DNA of 19,224 nucleotides, from the NCBI GenBank assembly GCA_016712275.1, contig JADJRI010000073.1, positions 1-19,224 on the forward strand, read 5' to 3'. Below the pieces are notes generated by a model. It had not been told where the DNA came from. It searched no databases and worked only from the letters and a program-made list of their open reading frames with translations. The translations under genes and the position numbers were made by a program. Shown one piece after another: positions 6,700-15,258 of this stretch. Numbering within the stretch: position 1 is the first letter of the stretch; each line of letters begins with the position of its first letter. Origin of the DNA: Planctomycetota bacterium (GTDB lineage Bacteria; Planctomycetota; Phycisphaerae; UBA1845; UTPLA1).

Positions 6700-7314
6700 T
6701 TGGATCACACAGATGTTCAGGTCTATGTTGTCGATGACGATCCGGCCGTACGCGAATCGCTGCGCTGGCTGATGGATTCAGTCTCGCTGCCGGTCGCCGC
6801 CTGCGACAGCGCCAAGGCCTTTCTCGACGTCTACCACCCCGACAAGCCCGGCTGCGTCGTGCTTGATGTTCGCATGCCGGCCATGAGCGGCCTCGAACTG
6901 CAGGACCGCATGGCGGCCGAGGGCATCGGCCTGCCGATCATCTTCATCACCGGCCACGGCGATGTGCCGATGGCCGTGCGGGCGCTGAAGAACGGCGCGG
7001 TCGATTTCATCGAAAAGCCGTTCAGCGACCAGACCCTGCTCGATCGCATTCAACATGCCGTGGAGCGCAGCCGACGGCAAATCGAGAAAGCCCGAAACCG
7101 CGACGAATTGGATCATCGCATGAGTACGCTCTCGCCGCGCGAGCGCGATGTCATGTCGCTGGTGGTCAACGGCAATTCGAACAAGGCCATCGCCGCGACG
7201 CTCGGCCTCAGCCCGAAGACGGTCGAGGTGCATCGGGCGCGGGTGATGGAGAAAATGCAGGCCAATTCCCTGCCCGAGCTGGTGACGATGAGCATGAATG
7301 CGTCGCGAAACTGA
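6700..7314 (+). CDS. FixJ/NarL-type two-component response regulator
   Basis: Predicted cytoplasmic transcription regulator with a receiver domain (about 7-120) and a LuxR-type helix-turn-helix (about 133-195). Counting from TTG 6700, the acidic pocket is Asp12-Asp13-Asp14, the phosphoacceptor Asp56 (Leu-Asp-Val-Arg-Met-Pro), the switch Thr84 and the conserved Lys106 in Glu-Lys-Pro-Phe. The output domain starts with Leu-Ser-Pro-Arg-Glu-Arg-Asp-Val-Met and includes Lys-Thr-Val-Glu-Val-His-Arg-Ala-Arg-Val. I prefer TTG 6700 because GGGGAG ends 7 nt before it and the receiver then begins at the usual distance. ATG 6685 (five codons longer) lacks a ribosome site and remains possible. No sensor kinase lies in the window. 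It is transcribed away from the ECF gene and converges on the flagellar operon. Target genes are unknown. Confidence 0.93.
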   Translation: MDHTDVQVYVVDDDPAVRESLRWLMDSVSLPVAACDSAKAFLDVYHPDKPGCVVLDVRMPAMSGLELQDRMAAEGIGLPIIFITGHGDVPMAVRALKNGAVDFIEKPFSDQTLLDRIQHAVERSRRQIEKARNRDELDHRMSTLSPRERDVMSLVVNGNSNKAIAATLGLSPKTVEVHRARVMEKMQANSLPELVTMSMNASRN

Positions 7315-7346
7315 CCAGTGTCGCGGATAGTGCCGATATAATGTCA

Positions 7347-7667
7347 CTATGCGGAGAGATCGAGGTGCGGCCGTCCGTCTTCATCGAGCGTGATGCCGCC
7401 GGATTCCGGCTGTTTCTGTTCCGCGCTGTCCTCGGGCGCGTCGAACCGCCCCTGGCCGCCGGTGCCCGACGTGTCGGGATGAACCTGGGTGTCGGCCGTG
7501 TCGGTCTCTTCGATTTCGATGATATCGTCGGTGCCGCCCGCGCCGGTGAGGCGGCGCGAGGCATCGGTGCGGAGATTGTCCTCGCTCTCGCGATCCTTCG
7601 ATTGCGCCTGCTGCGCTGCCGGCGATTGCAGCACCGAGGCGATCGGATTGGGCGGAATTGCTGACAT
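7347..7667 (-). CDS. Small acidic, probably disordered protein downstream of fliA
   Basis: This 106-residue product begins Met-Ser-Ala-Ile-Pro-Pro-Asn-Pro-Ile-Ala-Ser-Val-Leu-Gln. It then becomes a strongly acidic, Gly/Thr/Asp/Glu-rich, low-complexity chain with no membrane helix or known domain, so intrinsic disorder is likely. It starts 27 nt after the fliA stop and is the last gene of the flagellar operon, which argues that it is real. A GAGGGAG stretch lies about 13 nt before the ATG, further away than ideal. Position next to fliA invites comparison with the anti-sigma factor FlgM, which is of similar size and partly disordered, but I see no FlgM helix motif. The function is unknown. Confidence 0.65.
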   Translation of the reverse strand: MSAIPPNPIASVLQSPAAQQAQSKDRESEDNLRTDASRRLTGAGGTDDIIEIEETDTADTQVHPDTSGTGGQGRFDAPEDSAEQKQPESGGITLDEDGRPHLDLSA

Positions 7668-7694
7668 GCCGGTTTTCCGCTCCCTCGCGAAAAA

Positions 7695-8468
7695 TCACAC
7701 CCGGAACTCCTTGTCGCGCTGCTTCAACTGAAACCGCAGCCGGTCGACAATGGCCGAGTGCATCTGGCTCACGCGGCTCTCGGACAAGTCGAGCGTGACC
7801 CCGATTTCCTTCATAGTCATCTCTTCATAATAGTATAACACGAGAATCAGCCGTTCGGTGGACGTCAAGCCCTTTTGGATCAGTTTTTTCAAATCGGACT
7901 TTTGAATTTCCTTGACCGGATTGATCGCGCGCTCGTCCCGGAGCACCTCGAGCTCGGACACTTCCCGCGATGAATCGCTGGTAAACGCCTTGCGAGACAG
8001 CGACGTCATCGAAACGGCGTTGCCGTCGTGGACAATGCGTTTGAATTCGTCCGAGGAAACGCCGATGCGCGCGGCGACTTCGCGCTCGCTGGGCAGGCGT
8101 CCCAACTGGCTCTGAAGCTCCTTGGTCGCGGATTGAATCTTCTGCGAGCGATTGCGCACCAGGCGCGGCACCCAGTCCATCGAACGCAGCTCGTCGAGAA
8201 TCGCCCCGCGTATGCGCGGCGAGCAGTATGTTTCGAACTTCACGCCGCGGGCCATGTCGAATGCCTCGATCGCGTCGATCAAGCCAAACATGCCGGCGCT
8301 GATGAGATCATCGAGATCGACTTCGGTCGGCAGCTTGGTATGAATCCGCTCGGCATTGAAGCGAACAATATGCATGTACCGTTCGATGAGCGTGTTTCGC
8401 AGATCATTGTTCGGTTCCTTCTTATATTCCTTCCACACCTTCGAGAAATCCACGTCCGTCGCGAGCAT
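7695..8468 (-). CDS. fliA: Flagellar RNA polymerase sigma factor FliA (sigma28)
   Basis: FliA directs RNA polymerase to late flagellar promoters. From ATG 8468 the protein has 257 residues, the usual length. Region 2 (about 28-98) contains Asp-Leu-Ile-Ser-Ala-Gly-Met-Phe-Gly-Leu-Ile-Asp and Phe-Glu-Thr-Tyr-Cys-Ser-Pro-Arg-Ile-Arg-Gly-Ala. Region 3 (about 105-185) carries Leu-Gly-Arg-Leu-Pro-Ser-Glu-Arg-Glu. Region 4 (about 200-250) shows Leu-Tyr-Tyr-Tyr-Glu-Glu-Met-Thr-Met-Lys-Glu-Ile-Gly and a Ser-Glu-Ser-Arg-Val-Ser-Gln helix. AGGAG lies eight bases before this ATG, which I prefer over an in-frame start 16 codons upstream. It follows flhG and a small membrane protein in the flagellar operon, a common arrangement (flhF-flhG-fliA). 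Confidence 0.96.
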   Translation of the reverse strand: MLATDVDFSKVWKEYKKEPNNDLRNTLIERYMHIVRFNAERIHTKLPTEVDLDDLISAGMFGLIDAIEAFDMARGVKFETYCSPRIRGAILDELRSMDWVPRLVRNRSQKIQSATKELQSQLGRLPSEREVAARIGVSSDEFKRIVHDGNAVSMTSLSRKAFTSDSSREVSELEVLRDERAINPVKEIQKSDLKKLIQKGLTSTERLILVLYYYEEMTMKEIGVTLDLSESRVSQMHSAIVDRLRFQLKQRDKEFRV

Positions 8469-8558
8469 GCGCAAAGCTCCTGTCCGACTTCGGCGAGAAG
8501 GTCGGTAAAATGTCAACGTGTTGTTTCGTCAGTTTCATTCGTGCCGCGCGGCGTCGGG

Positions 8559-8810
8559 TCAGGACGTTTTTGCGGCACCGGGGGACGAAACGGGCGTGGC
8601 GTCGGACGCGCCTTTCTGCGCGCCATCGGTCCGGTCCTCAAGAACCAAACCTGCAATCCAACCCGCGATCGTTCCCACGACGAGAAAACCGAAGAGTCCG
8701 CCCAGCGAGCGAAACAGTATGACTTCGACCGGGTTTCCCGCGAGCAATCCGCGCACGATCATCGCCGCGAATGCCATCAGCCCGCATATCACACCGAATA
8801 AGGAAGCCAC
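8559..8810 (-). CDS. Small two-helix membrane protein between flhG and fliA
   Basis: This 83-residue product is not recognised. Two hydrophobic segments (about 4-21 and 36-58) predict a hairpin inner-membrane protein. A hydrophilic C-terminal tail of about 25 residues rich in Asp, Ser, Ala and Gly follows. Translation probably starts at GTG 8810, preceded by GGTGAGG about 10 nt upstream; no ATG is available in frame at the same place. It lies 71 nt after the reconstructed end of flhG and 90 nt before fliA in the same direction, so it is likely co-transcribed with both. A role in flagellar assembly is suggested only by this location. Confidence 0.65.
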   Translation of the reverse strand: MASLFGVICGLMAFAAMIVRGLLAGNPVEVILFRSLGGLFGFLVVGTIAGWIAGLVLEDRTDGAQKGASDATPVSSPGAAKTS

Positions 8811-8881
8811 GCCGTCATCGCCTCACCAAGCCATTTTCGGTCCTCGACCTCAACAGGCATCGGCGAAGATTCTTGCGCGGT

Positions 8882-9777
8882 TCAGTGAAAAAAACGCATT
8901 ATGCGCTGGAAAAACCCTGAGTCGGAATCGGCCGCCGCGACGGGCATGGCCACCCTGTTTGCCAGTGCTGATAGGGCGATCGAAGCCGAGCAGCGCGGAA
9001 ATTGTACAACCAGCGGACTTCGTAATCGGACCGCCCGGCCGACATGGTCGTCATGCGGAATCCGACCCAATTGAGACACCTCGACTCCCAAAAACGCGAT
9101 GCGACCGAGGCCAGCCGCTCGGATGACTGGCGGCCCTCATCGTCATTTCGCGATTGATTCATCACGACATGAATGGCCGGCAAAGGGCCGGACTGCGAGA
9201 GAACCTTGACGAGGGCATATGCATCGGTGACCGCGGTCGGTTCGGGTGTGGTCACGAGCAGGAGATCGTCGGCGGCCTGGGCGAAAGCCAGCACATTCTG
9301 GGAAATGCCCGCGCCGCAATCGATGACTATGAGATCGCTGCTCTGTTCCAGTTGCGACAGCTCCTCCACGAGAATGCGCCGATCGCCAAAATCGAGGTCG
9401 GCCATGGATGCCAGTCCTGAGGCACCGGCAATGAGCCGCATTCGCGCGTTGATCGGGGTGAGTACGGAATCGAGCGGGGCGCCGTCGCGAATCAGCGCGG
9501 CCAGCGTTTGCTGCGGATGGACGTTGAGCAGGAGGTCCGCATTGGCAGTGCCAAGGTCCGCATCCACCAAAACGACACGGTGTCCGATCTGTGAGAGGCG
9601 AAGAGAGAGATTCACGGCGATGCTGGTCTTGCCGACGCCGCCCTTACCGCTGGCGACGGCCACGACACGCGCGGTTTTCCGGCGCAGCGATTTCTTCGGC
9701 GCAAGCGCCGGAGCCTGAACATGACCCGCCATCAGCATTCGCAATTCGGCGGCCTGATCTGTCGGCATCGCGCTCAT
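8882..9777 (-). CDS. flhG: Flagellum number regulator FlhG (MinD/ParA-like ATPase), one frameshift
   Basis: FlhG is a MinD-type ATPase that works with FlhF to control flagellar number and placement. It carries a deviant Walker A, Lys-Gly-Gly-Val-Gly-Lys-Thr-Ser (about 44-51), a Val-Asp-Ala-Asp-Leu-Gly-Thr-Ala-Asn-Ala-Asp switch segment, and Ile-Val-Ile-Asp-Cys-Gly-Ala-Gly (Walker B region). A T run of five (minus strand; 9090-9094 on the plus strand) breaks the frame near codon 229. With six T the protein continues as Phe-Leu-Gly-Val-Glu-Val, then Leu-Gly-Arg-Ile-Pro-His-Asp-Asp, and finishes at TGA 8882 with about 298 residues, the family length. Without the missing base it ends in an unrelated tail at 8899. 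ATG 9777 overlaps the flhF stop by four bases (ATGA), so the two are translationally coupled. Confidence 0.93.
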
Positions 9778-11148
9778 CCCATCGTTCCTTCGTCCGTGTT
9801 CGAGCGGCCGGCTTCGACAGGGACCGCCTGAGGATCGGCGTCGCCCACGATCAATCGTGCCACACGACTGGCACTCGCAATCTCAATGTCATCCGGAACG
9901 GCCTGCCCCGTCGTCAGATAGGATGCGGACAGTTTTAGATCATGCATGACATTGAGAATCGCCCCAAGTCCCTCGGCTTCGTCGAGCTTCGTGAAGAGCA
10001 GGCTCACATCTCCAAGCGAGCCAAAACGATCAATCGCCTCCCGAATCGTTTTTTCCCTGCTCGTCGTCGACAGTACGAGGTGAATTTGATCGGGGTTCGC
10101 GACGCGAATGAACTCGCTCAATTCCGCGATGCGCATTCCATCCTTCTGACTGCGGCCGGCCGTGTCGATGAGGATGAGGTCGAGATCGCGCATCTGGTCG
10201 ATCGCAGGCCGAAGGTCTTCCGGCTTGATCACACTGACAACCGGCACGCGCAGTATCTGCGCATAGGTGCGAAGCTGCTCGACGGCGGCAATGCGATAAG
10301 AATCGATTGTGATCAAACCGACGCGCTTTCCCTCCCGCAATTTCATGTTGGCCGCGAGTTTGGCAATGGTGGTCGTTTTGCCGACACCTGTCGGGCCGAC
10401 AAGTGCGACAATCGCGGGTTGTGCGTCCTCGCGCAGGCGAAGCGGTGCGGCGGGCGGTAGCATGTCGGCGATGGTTTTGCGCAATTCGGAAAGAATCAAA
10501 TCCGGCGTCGCCTCGGGCTGAGCGGCGATTCGTCCGAGCCCCTGCAATGCCGCATGGGTTTGAAGCCGCTCGGCGGTTTTCGCAATCAGGTCCGCGGCCA
10601 GATCCGGGTCAACATCGCGGGAAAGCAGCATGGAGTGGACGACGGCGAATTCGTCCGGCATGGTCAAGCCGTCGGACTTTTGAACGTGCTTCACCAAATC
10701 GCGAACCATTCCGCGGATTTCGTCGAGTTCGGTGCGTAGTGCGGATGAATCGGTATCTTGAAGGCGGCGCGAATCCTTCGGCTCGACCAGCATTCGTGAT
10801 TCGCCGGAATGCGTCACGGACTTGCCCATGCCACGCAGGCCGTGGCGCGGCGCCGTCTGGCCGACGGCCTCGGCGGCGGCATAGTCGAACAATGGCGTCA
10901 TTCTTGACGATGGCCTTGGCGAAGGAAGCTCGTCCGAGTTGTCCGTCGCGGCCGCGGCCTTGCGAACGGCCATGACGCGCTCGTCGGCGGTGGCGGTGAT
11001 CTCGATGATCGAGCGCGCACCGAGGCCGAGGATGCCGCCGCGCGTGAGGGGTTCGCGTGTGTAAAATGACCGCGTCCTTGCCAAGGTCTTTTTTGACCTT
11101 GGCCAGTGCGTCAGCCATTGACCGGGCTTGATAGGTTTTCAACTTCAT
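9774..11148 (-). CDS. flhF: Flagellar placement GTPase FlhF (SRP54-type), one frameshift near the 5' end
   Basis: This SRP-like GTPase marks the site of flagellar assembly. From ATG 11148 the first 32 residues match the family start (Met-Lys-Leu-Lys-Thr-Tyr-Gln-Ala, then Gly-Lys-Asp-Ala-Val-Ile-Leu-His-Thr-Arg). A C run of four (11048-11051 on the plus strand) then shifts the frame. With three C it continues Thr-Leu-Thr-Arg-Gly-Gly-Ile-Leu-Gly-Leu-Gly into the long downstream frame, giving about 457 residues. The G domain carries Gly-Pro-Thr-Gly-Val-Gly-Lys-Thr (about 251-258), Ile-Asp-Thr-Ala-Gly-Arg-Ser and Phe-Thr-Lys-Leu-Asp-Glu-Ala. A 150-200 residue variable linker precedes it, as usual. 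The start overlaps the flhA 3' end by 38 nt and the stop overlaps flhG by 4 nt. Confidence 0.94.
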
Positions 11149-13243
11149 CGCTGATTGTCACCATTCCGTGCGTCCGGATGCTTACACCACGGACCACTTC
11201 GTTATAGCCAAGCACCGCCACGCTTGGCAGCGCCGTTTCAATAATCCTTCTCATCCATTGTCTGACCTGAGGCGATGCAAATATCACCGGCTGCCTGCCG
11301 CCTGAAGCCGACGAAGCAGAATCCAACTCGCCGCGCACTGCCGCGATGATCTTGTTTGCCATGGCCGGCGGCAGCGTCAGGTAGGATCCGCGTTCGGTTC
11401 GCTCGACATGCGCGTTGATTAAATCCTCGACGCCGGGATCGAGCGTGATGCCGTGGATTGTGCGTGAACCATCGGCCTGCTGCTCGCAAATCGTGCGGGC
11501 AAGGGCGTTGCGCACATATTCGGCGAGCACTTCGGGATCCTTGGTTCGGCCGGCCCAGTCGCCAAGCGTTTCGAGAATCGTCTCCAAGTCTCGAATGGCG
11601 ACGCGCTCGCGCAGCAGCAACGAAAGCACCGCCTGGACTTCGCCCATCTTCATCACTTCCGGGATGATTTCCTCGACAATCTTGGGGCTGCGTTCCTTGA
11701 GCGTGCTGACGAGCTTGTTCACGTCTTCGCGGGTCATCAATTCCGCCGCATACGTGCGAATGAGTTCGGTCAAATGGGTCGCGAGAACGCTGGTGGGCTC
11801 GACGACGGTGTAGTTGCGGTGCTCGGCGGAGGAACGATCGCTTTCGGGAATCCAGAGGGCCTTCAAACCAAAGGCCGGTTCCTTGGTGTCGATGCCGTGA
11901 ATCGGCTCGGAGACGGCCCCCGAATCAATGGCGAGCAGATAGCCCGGCATGAGTTCGCCCTTGGCGATGAGCGCGCCGCGCAATTTGATCGCGTATTGAT
12001 TCGGCTGCAATCCCACGTTGTCGCGAATGCGGATGGGCGGGACAATAATTCCCAGATCCGTGGCAATTTGCTTGCGAATATTCTGAATGCGATCGAGCAG
12101 ATCGCCGCCCTGCTTCTTGTCGACAAGTCGAATGAGGCCGTAACCCACTTCCAATTCGAGTGCATCGACCGTTAGCAGTGACTCGATTTTCTCCGGCTCC
12201 CTCGGTTTTACGGCCGTCGCGGCGACATGGGCTTCCTTGACCTGTTTTCGCGCCCGGCCATAGAGAAGATAACCGATGCCGCCGATGCTCAGTGCAATGA
12301 AGAAGAGCGGCGGCTTGGGCAGGGGTGTTGCGGTCAACACGATCAGAAATGCCGCAGCCAGAATCAACGCGATCGGGCGCGAGGTGAGCTGGCCGAGCAA
12401 CTCCTCGCCCATGTTCGATTTGGCGGTGGATCGCGTGACGAGCATGGCGGCCGCGATCGAAACCAGGAAGGCCGGAATTTGTGTCACGATCCCGTCACCA
12501 ATGGTCAACTTGGTGAAGACACTGAGGCAATCCATGAGCGGCATGTTTTTCTCGACCATGCCGACATAGATGCCTCCGACGATGTTCACGAGCGTGATGA
12601 CAATGCCGGCAATGGCATCGCCGCGCACAAACTTGCTGGCACCGTCCATTGCTCCGTAGAAGTCGGCCTCCTTGGTCACATTCTCCCGCCGTCGCCGGGC
12701 TTCGGACTCGTCGATCAATCCGGCGGACAAATCCGCATCGATGGCCATTTGCTTGCCGGGCATGGCATCGAGCGTGAATCGAGCGGCGACTTCCGCGATT
12801 CGTGTGGCGCCCTTTGTAATGACTACAAATTGAATCACGGTAATGATGACAAAGATGATGATCCCGACTGCCAGCGAACCCGCGGCCACAAATGCGCTGA
12901 ATTCCTCGATGACATCGCCGGCAGCCCCGGTCGTGCCGTCGGCATTCGTGAGAATGAGGCGGGTCGTCGCAGTGTTCAAAACGAGCCGGAACAGCGTGAG
13001 CGACAACAGGAGCGAGGGAAAAGATGAGAAGTCCAACGGGCCGCTCATGTACATGACGGTGAGAAGTACGATGGCGCTGAGCGTGATATTGGCGATGAGC
13101 AGCAAGTCGAGCGCCGGCGTGGGCAGCGGCACAAGTATGACGAGAATGAGCGCCAGTGCGAGCATGGGGAATGCCAGTCCCCTGTGCTCGTGGAGCAGGT
13201 TCGTCGCCCTGGTGATCGGATTGACCGCCGCTGTTGCCGCCAT
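11111..13243 (-). CDS. flhA: Flagellar type III export gate protein FlhA
   Basis: FlhA forms the nonameric ring of the export gate, couples proton flow to secretion and receives chaperone-substrate complexes through its cytoplasmic domain. The first 330 residues hold eight predicted membrane helices. They include the FHIPEP signature region with Phe-Arg-Leu-Val-Leu-Asn-Thr-Ala-Thr-Thr-Arg and the conserved cytoplasmic loop Met-Pro-Gly-Lys-Gln-Met-Ala-Ile-Asp-Ala-Asp. A linker leads to a four-subdomain cytoplasmic part of about 350 residues. Length is 710 residues from ATG 13243, typical of the family. A TTG three codons earlier (13252) is less likely. It starts 36 nt after flhB and its last 38 nt overlap flhF. 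There is no sign of damage. Confidence 0.97.
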   Translation of the reverse strand: MAATAAVNPITRATNLLHEHRGLAFPMLALALILVILVPLPTPALDLLLIANITLSAIVLLTVMYMSGPLDFSSFPSLLLSLTLFRLVLNTATTRLILTNADGTTGAAGDVIEEFSAFVAAGSLAVGIIIFVIITVIQFVVITKGATRIAEVAARFTLDAMPGKQMAIDADLSAGLIDESEARRRRENVTKEADFYGAMDGASKFVRGDAIAGIVITLVNIVGGIYVGMVEKNMPLMDCLSVFTKLTIGDGIVTQIPAFLVSIAAAMLVTRSTAKSNMGEELLGQLTSRPIALILAAAFLIVLTATPLPKPPLFFIALSIGGIGYLLYGRARKQVKEAHVAATAVKPREPEKIESLLTVDALELEVGYGLIRLVDKKQGGDLLDRIQNIRKQIATDLGIIVPPIRIRDNVGLQPNQYAIKLRGALIAKGELMPGYLLAIDSGAVSEPIHGIDTKEPAFGLKALWIPESDRSSAEHRNYTVVEPTSVLATHLTELIRTYAAELMTREDVNKLVSTLKERSPKIVEEIIPEVMKMGEVQAVLSLLLRERVAIRDLETILETLGDWAGRTKDPEVLAEYVRNALARTICEQQADGSRTIHGITLDPGVEDLINAHVERTERGSYLTLPPAMANKIIAAVRGELDSASSASGGRQPVIFASPQVRQWMRRIIETALPSVAVLGYNEVVRGVSIRTHGMVTISDEVENLSSPVNG

Positions 13244-13279
13244 ATTACTCAATCAAAGAAAATCTCGAATTCAACCTCA

Positions 13280-14362
13280 TTACGCCGCGCTCTTCGGTTT
13301 CATTTTTTTTCCGGAAAGCTGATAGACATATGCCAGTATTTCCGCGATCGCCTTGTAAAACTGTTCCGGCACTTCCTGCCCCACTTCGACAGTCTTGTAC
13401 AAGGCCTGGGCCAGCGGCTTGCGTTCGATAATCGGAATGCCATGCATGGCCGCCATTTCCCGAATTTTCTTCGCCAGATAGTCCGCGCCCTTGGCCACGA
13501 CGCGCGGCGCCGCCATCGTGTCAGAATCGTATTTGATCGCGATGGCCAGTTCGGTCGGGTTGGTAACGACCACGTCGGCCGTCGGCACGGTTTTGCGGAT
13601 GCGCTGGAGGGCGGCGGCCAACTGCATTTTTCGACGGCGCTGCTTGATGATCGGATCGCCGTCCATTCGCCGCATTTCCTCCTTGACTTCCTGCTTGGTC
13701 ATCTTGAGGTCGCGCTCGAGTTTCATTTTTTGCCAGGAAAAATCGAGCAGCGCCAACACCAGCAGCACGATCGCCAAACGGATGCCGACGTCGTACAAGA
13801 CGTCCGACATCACCACAACCTGCGCCCAGCCATCGGTCTCGAGTGACACGAGCACGTCGCTCATTCGACCGCGAATGGCGACATAGCCCACCCACACCAC
13901 GACGAACAGCTTCAGGAGATTCATGCCCAACTGCACGATCGTCCGGACATTGAACAAACGGCCGAGACCATTGAGGGGATTCAATCGTTCCAACTGCGGC
14001 ATCAACGGCTGGGTTGTAAAGATCGGCCCAACTTGAAGCAGGCTGGATGCGATCGACGTGACGATCAGCGCGGCCAAAATCGGGCCGACCGCCGATAGGA
14101 GCAGAATCGACGTGGCCATGACTATCTGGTTGATATCCATGCTTCTTACGGCGGCGGGATCCGAGACAGAGAGATTCTCTCGCATGATTGCAAGCAGCGA
14201 GCCGAGGAGATTCGCTCCGAACATGCGCAATGCGATCATGGCGCCGAGAAGCAACGCGGCCGAACTGAGATCGTTGCTCTTGGCGACCTGGCCCTTTTCC
14301 CGCGCTTCCTGACGGCGGCGCGGCGTCGGGGCTTCCGATTTTTCTCCGACGCTATCCGCCAT
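13280..14362 (-). CDS. flhB: Flagellar type III export switch protein FlhB
   Basis: FlhB switches the export gate from rod/hook to filament substrates. It starts with the typical Glu-Lys-Ser-Glu-Ala-Pro-Thr-Pro-Arg-Arg-Arg motif (7-17). Four membrane helices lie in about 31-205, followed by a long charged linker with Met-Lys-Leu-Glu-Arg-Asp-Leu-Lys-Met-Thr-Lys-Gln-Glu-Val-Lys-Glu-Glu. A soluble domain to residue 360 completes it. The self-cleavage site, Asn-Pro-Thr-His in most FlhB proteins, reads Asn268-Pro269-Thr270-Glu271 here. Asn-Pro, the scissile pair, is kept, so cleavage may still occur. The ATG overlaps the fliR 3' end by 11 nt. Length and composition are normal. Confidence 0.97.
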   Translation of the reverse strand: MADSVGEKSEAPTPRRRQEAREKGQVAKSNDLSSAALLLGAMIALRMFGANLLGSLLAIMRENLSVSDPAAVRSMDINQIVMATSILLLSAVGPILAALIVTSIASSLLQVGPIFTTQPLMPQLERLNPLNGLGRLFNVRTIVQLGMNLLKLFVVVWVGYVAIRGRMSDVLVSLETDGWAQVVVMSDVLYDVGIRLAIVLLVLALLDFSWQKMKLERDLKMTKQEVKEEMRRMDGDPIIKQRRRKMQLAAALQRIRKTVPTADVVVTNPTELAIAIKYDSDTMAAPRVVAKGADYLAKKIREMAAMHGIPIIERKPLAQALYKTVEVGQEVPEQFYKAIAEILAYVYQLSGKKMKPKSAA

Positions 14363-15152
14363 GCTTCACCAAAACGCTCATGCGATCAAGAAGAATGCCC
14401 AACTGATCAAAGCCGGACTGCATCGCATTGCCGAGCAATTCTTCCGAGGTCGACATCGTGACCGCCACCATCGCAATGGCGACCAGAATCTTCAGTGAGA
14501 AGCCGATCGACAGAATATTGATTTGCGGCATGGTCTTGGTCAGAAAGCCCATGACCAGCGACGACAAGAGCAATGCGAGGATGGCCGGGCACGCCAGCCG
14601 TAGGCCCAACTGAAAGGTGCTTTGCATGATGGCGACGCCGAAATCGGCCACACTGCCATCAAACGTCGCCATCATCGGCGGAACATCCCGAATGCTGTAG
14701 ATCAGCGACTTTACGACCGCGACATGGCCGCCCAGTGCAAGAAAAATGGCCACGGCGGTGAAAAACCAGAGTTGATCGAGCACCATCGATTCTTCATCGA
14801 AGAATGGGTTGTAGGTGGTGCCGATCGAAATGCCGGCCTGGTGGCTGACGAATTTCCCCGCCAGTTCCGCGGCGTAGAAAATGACGCCCGCACCCAATCC
14901 AAGGATCTCCCCAATCATCAATTCGCCGACCATTCCTGCGGCAGACTGTCCGAGCGATAGCCCCACGGGAACGTGCGGCGCGGCGATGGGAAAAATCATG
15001 AGTGACAGCGTGAACACAAGACCCACCTTCACTTCGCGCGGAATCTGCAAACTCGAAAGCATGGGCACAGCCATGACCACGCCCGCCACGCGCGCAAGAA
15101 TCAGTGCGAATGCCGGAAGGAGGTTTTCAATTCTCAAGAGTTCGAAGGGCAT
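14352..15152 (-). CDS. fliR: Flagellar export gate protein FliR
   Basis: FliR is a membrane component of the FliPQR export channel at the base of the flagellum. From ATG 15152 it has 266 residues, the family length, opening Met-Pro-Phe-Glu-Leu-Leu and running directly into the first helix. An ATG 20 codons upstream (15212) would add a charged tail that the family lacks. About six to eight hydrophobic segments span the protein, with family features such as Arg-Val-Ala-Gly-Val-Val near 25 and Gly-Ile-Ser-Ile-Gly-Thr-Thr-Tyr-Asn-Pro in the middle. No clear Shine-Dalgarno sequence precedes the start. It overlaps flhB and lies about 106 nt after fliQ. Confidence 0.95.
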   Translation of the reverse strand: MPFELLRIENLLPAFALILARVAGVVMAVPMLSSLQIPREVKVGLVFTLSLMIFPIAAPHVPVGLSLGQSAAGMVGELMIGEILGLGAGVIFYAAELAGKFVSHQAGISIGTTYNPFFDEESMVLDQLWFFTAVAIFLALGGHVAVVKSLIYSIRDVPPMMATFDGSVADFGVAIMQSTFQLGLRLACPAILALLLSSLVMGFLTKTMPQINILSIGFSLKILVAIAMVAVTMSTSEELLGNAMQSGFDQLGILLDRMSVLVKHGG

Positions 15153-15258
15153 TTTTTCGGTTACGAATAACGGGTTTCGTGCATTTGAGATTCGGAATCG
15201 CAGAACGATCATTGACGATCGGGAAGACTCCGGACATCAAGCAAGACTAATTACTGTG

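Noticed and set aside
7318..7345. TATAAT-like and GCCGATAT-like sequence on the plus strand after the response regulator
   Set aside because: No matching -35 at proper spacing, and no plus-strand gene follows; the downstream DNA codes on the minus strand.
7329..7352. ATAGTG...CACTAT inverted repeat between the converging genes, as a terminator
   Set aside because: Only 6 bp, A/T-rich, with a 12-nt loop and no T run on either strand.
8028..8801. Plus-strand open frame (257 codons) opposite fliA and the small membrane gene
   Set aside because: Shadow of fliA; no homologous motif and no ribosome site.
8899..9060. Alternative C-terminus of FlhG as annotated by the uninterrupted frame
   Set aside because: The tail is unrelated to FlhG, while the neighbouring frame gives the true family C-terminus after one T is restored.
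12227..13027. Plus-strand open frame (266 codons) opposite flhA
   Set aside because: Antisense shadow of the conserved FlhA membrane domain; His/Asp/Arg-rich composition and no domain.
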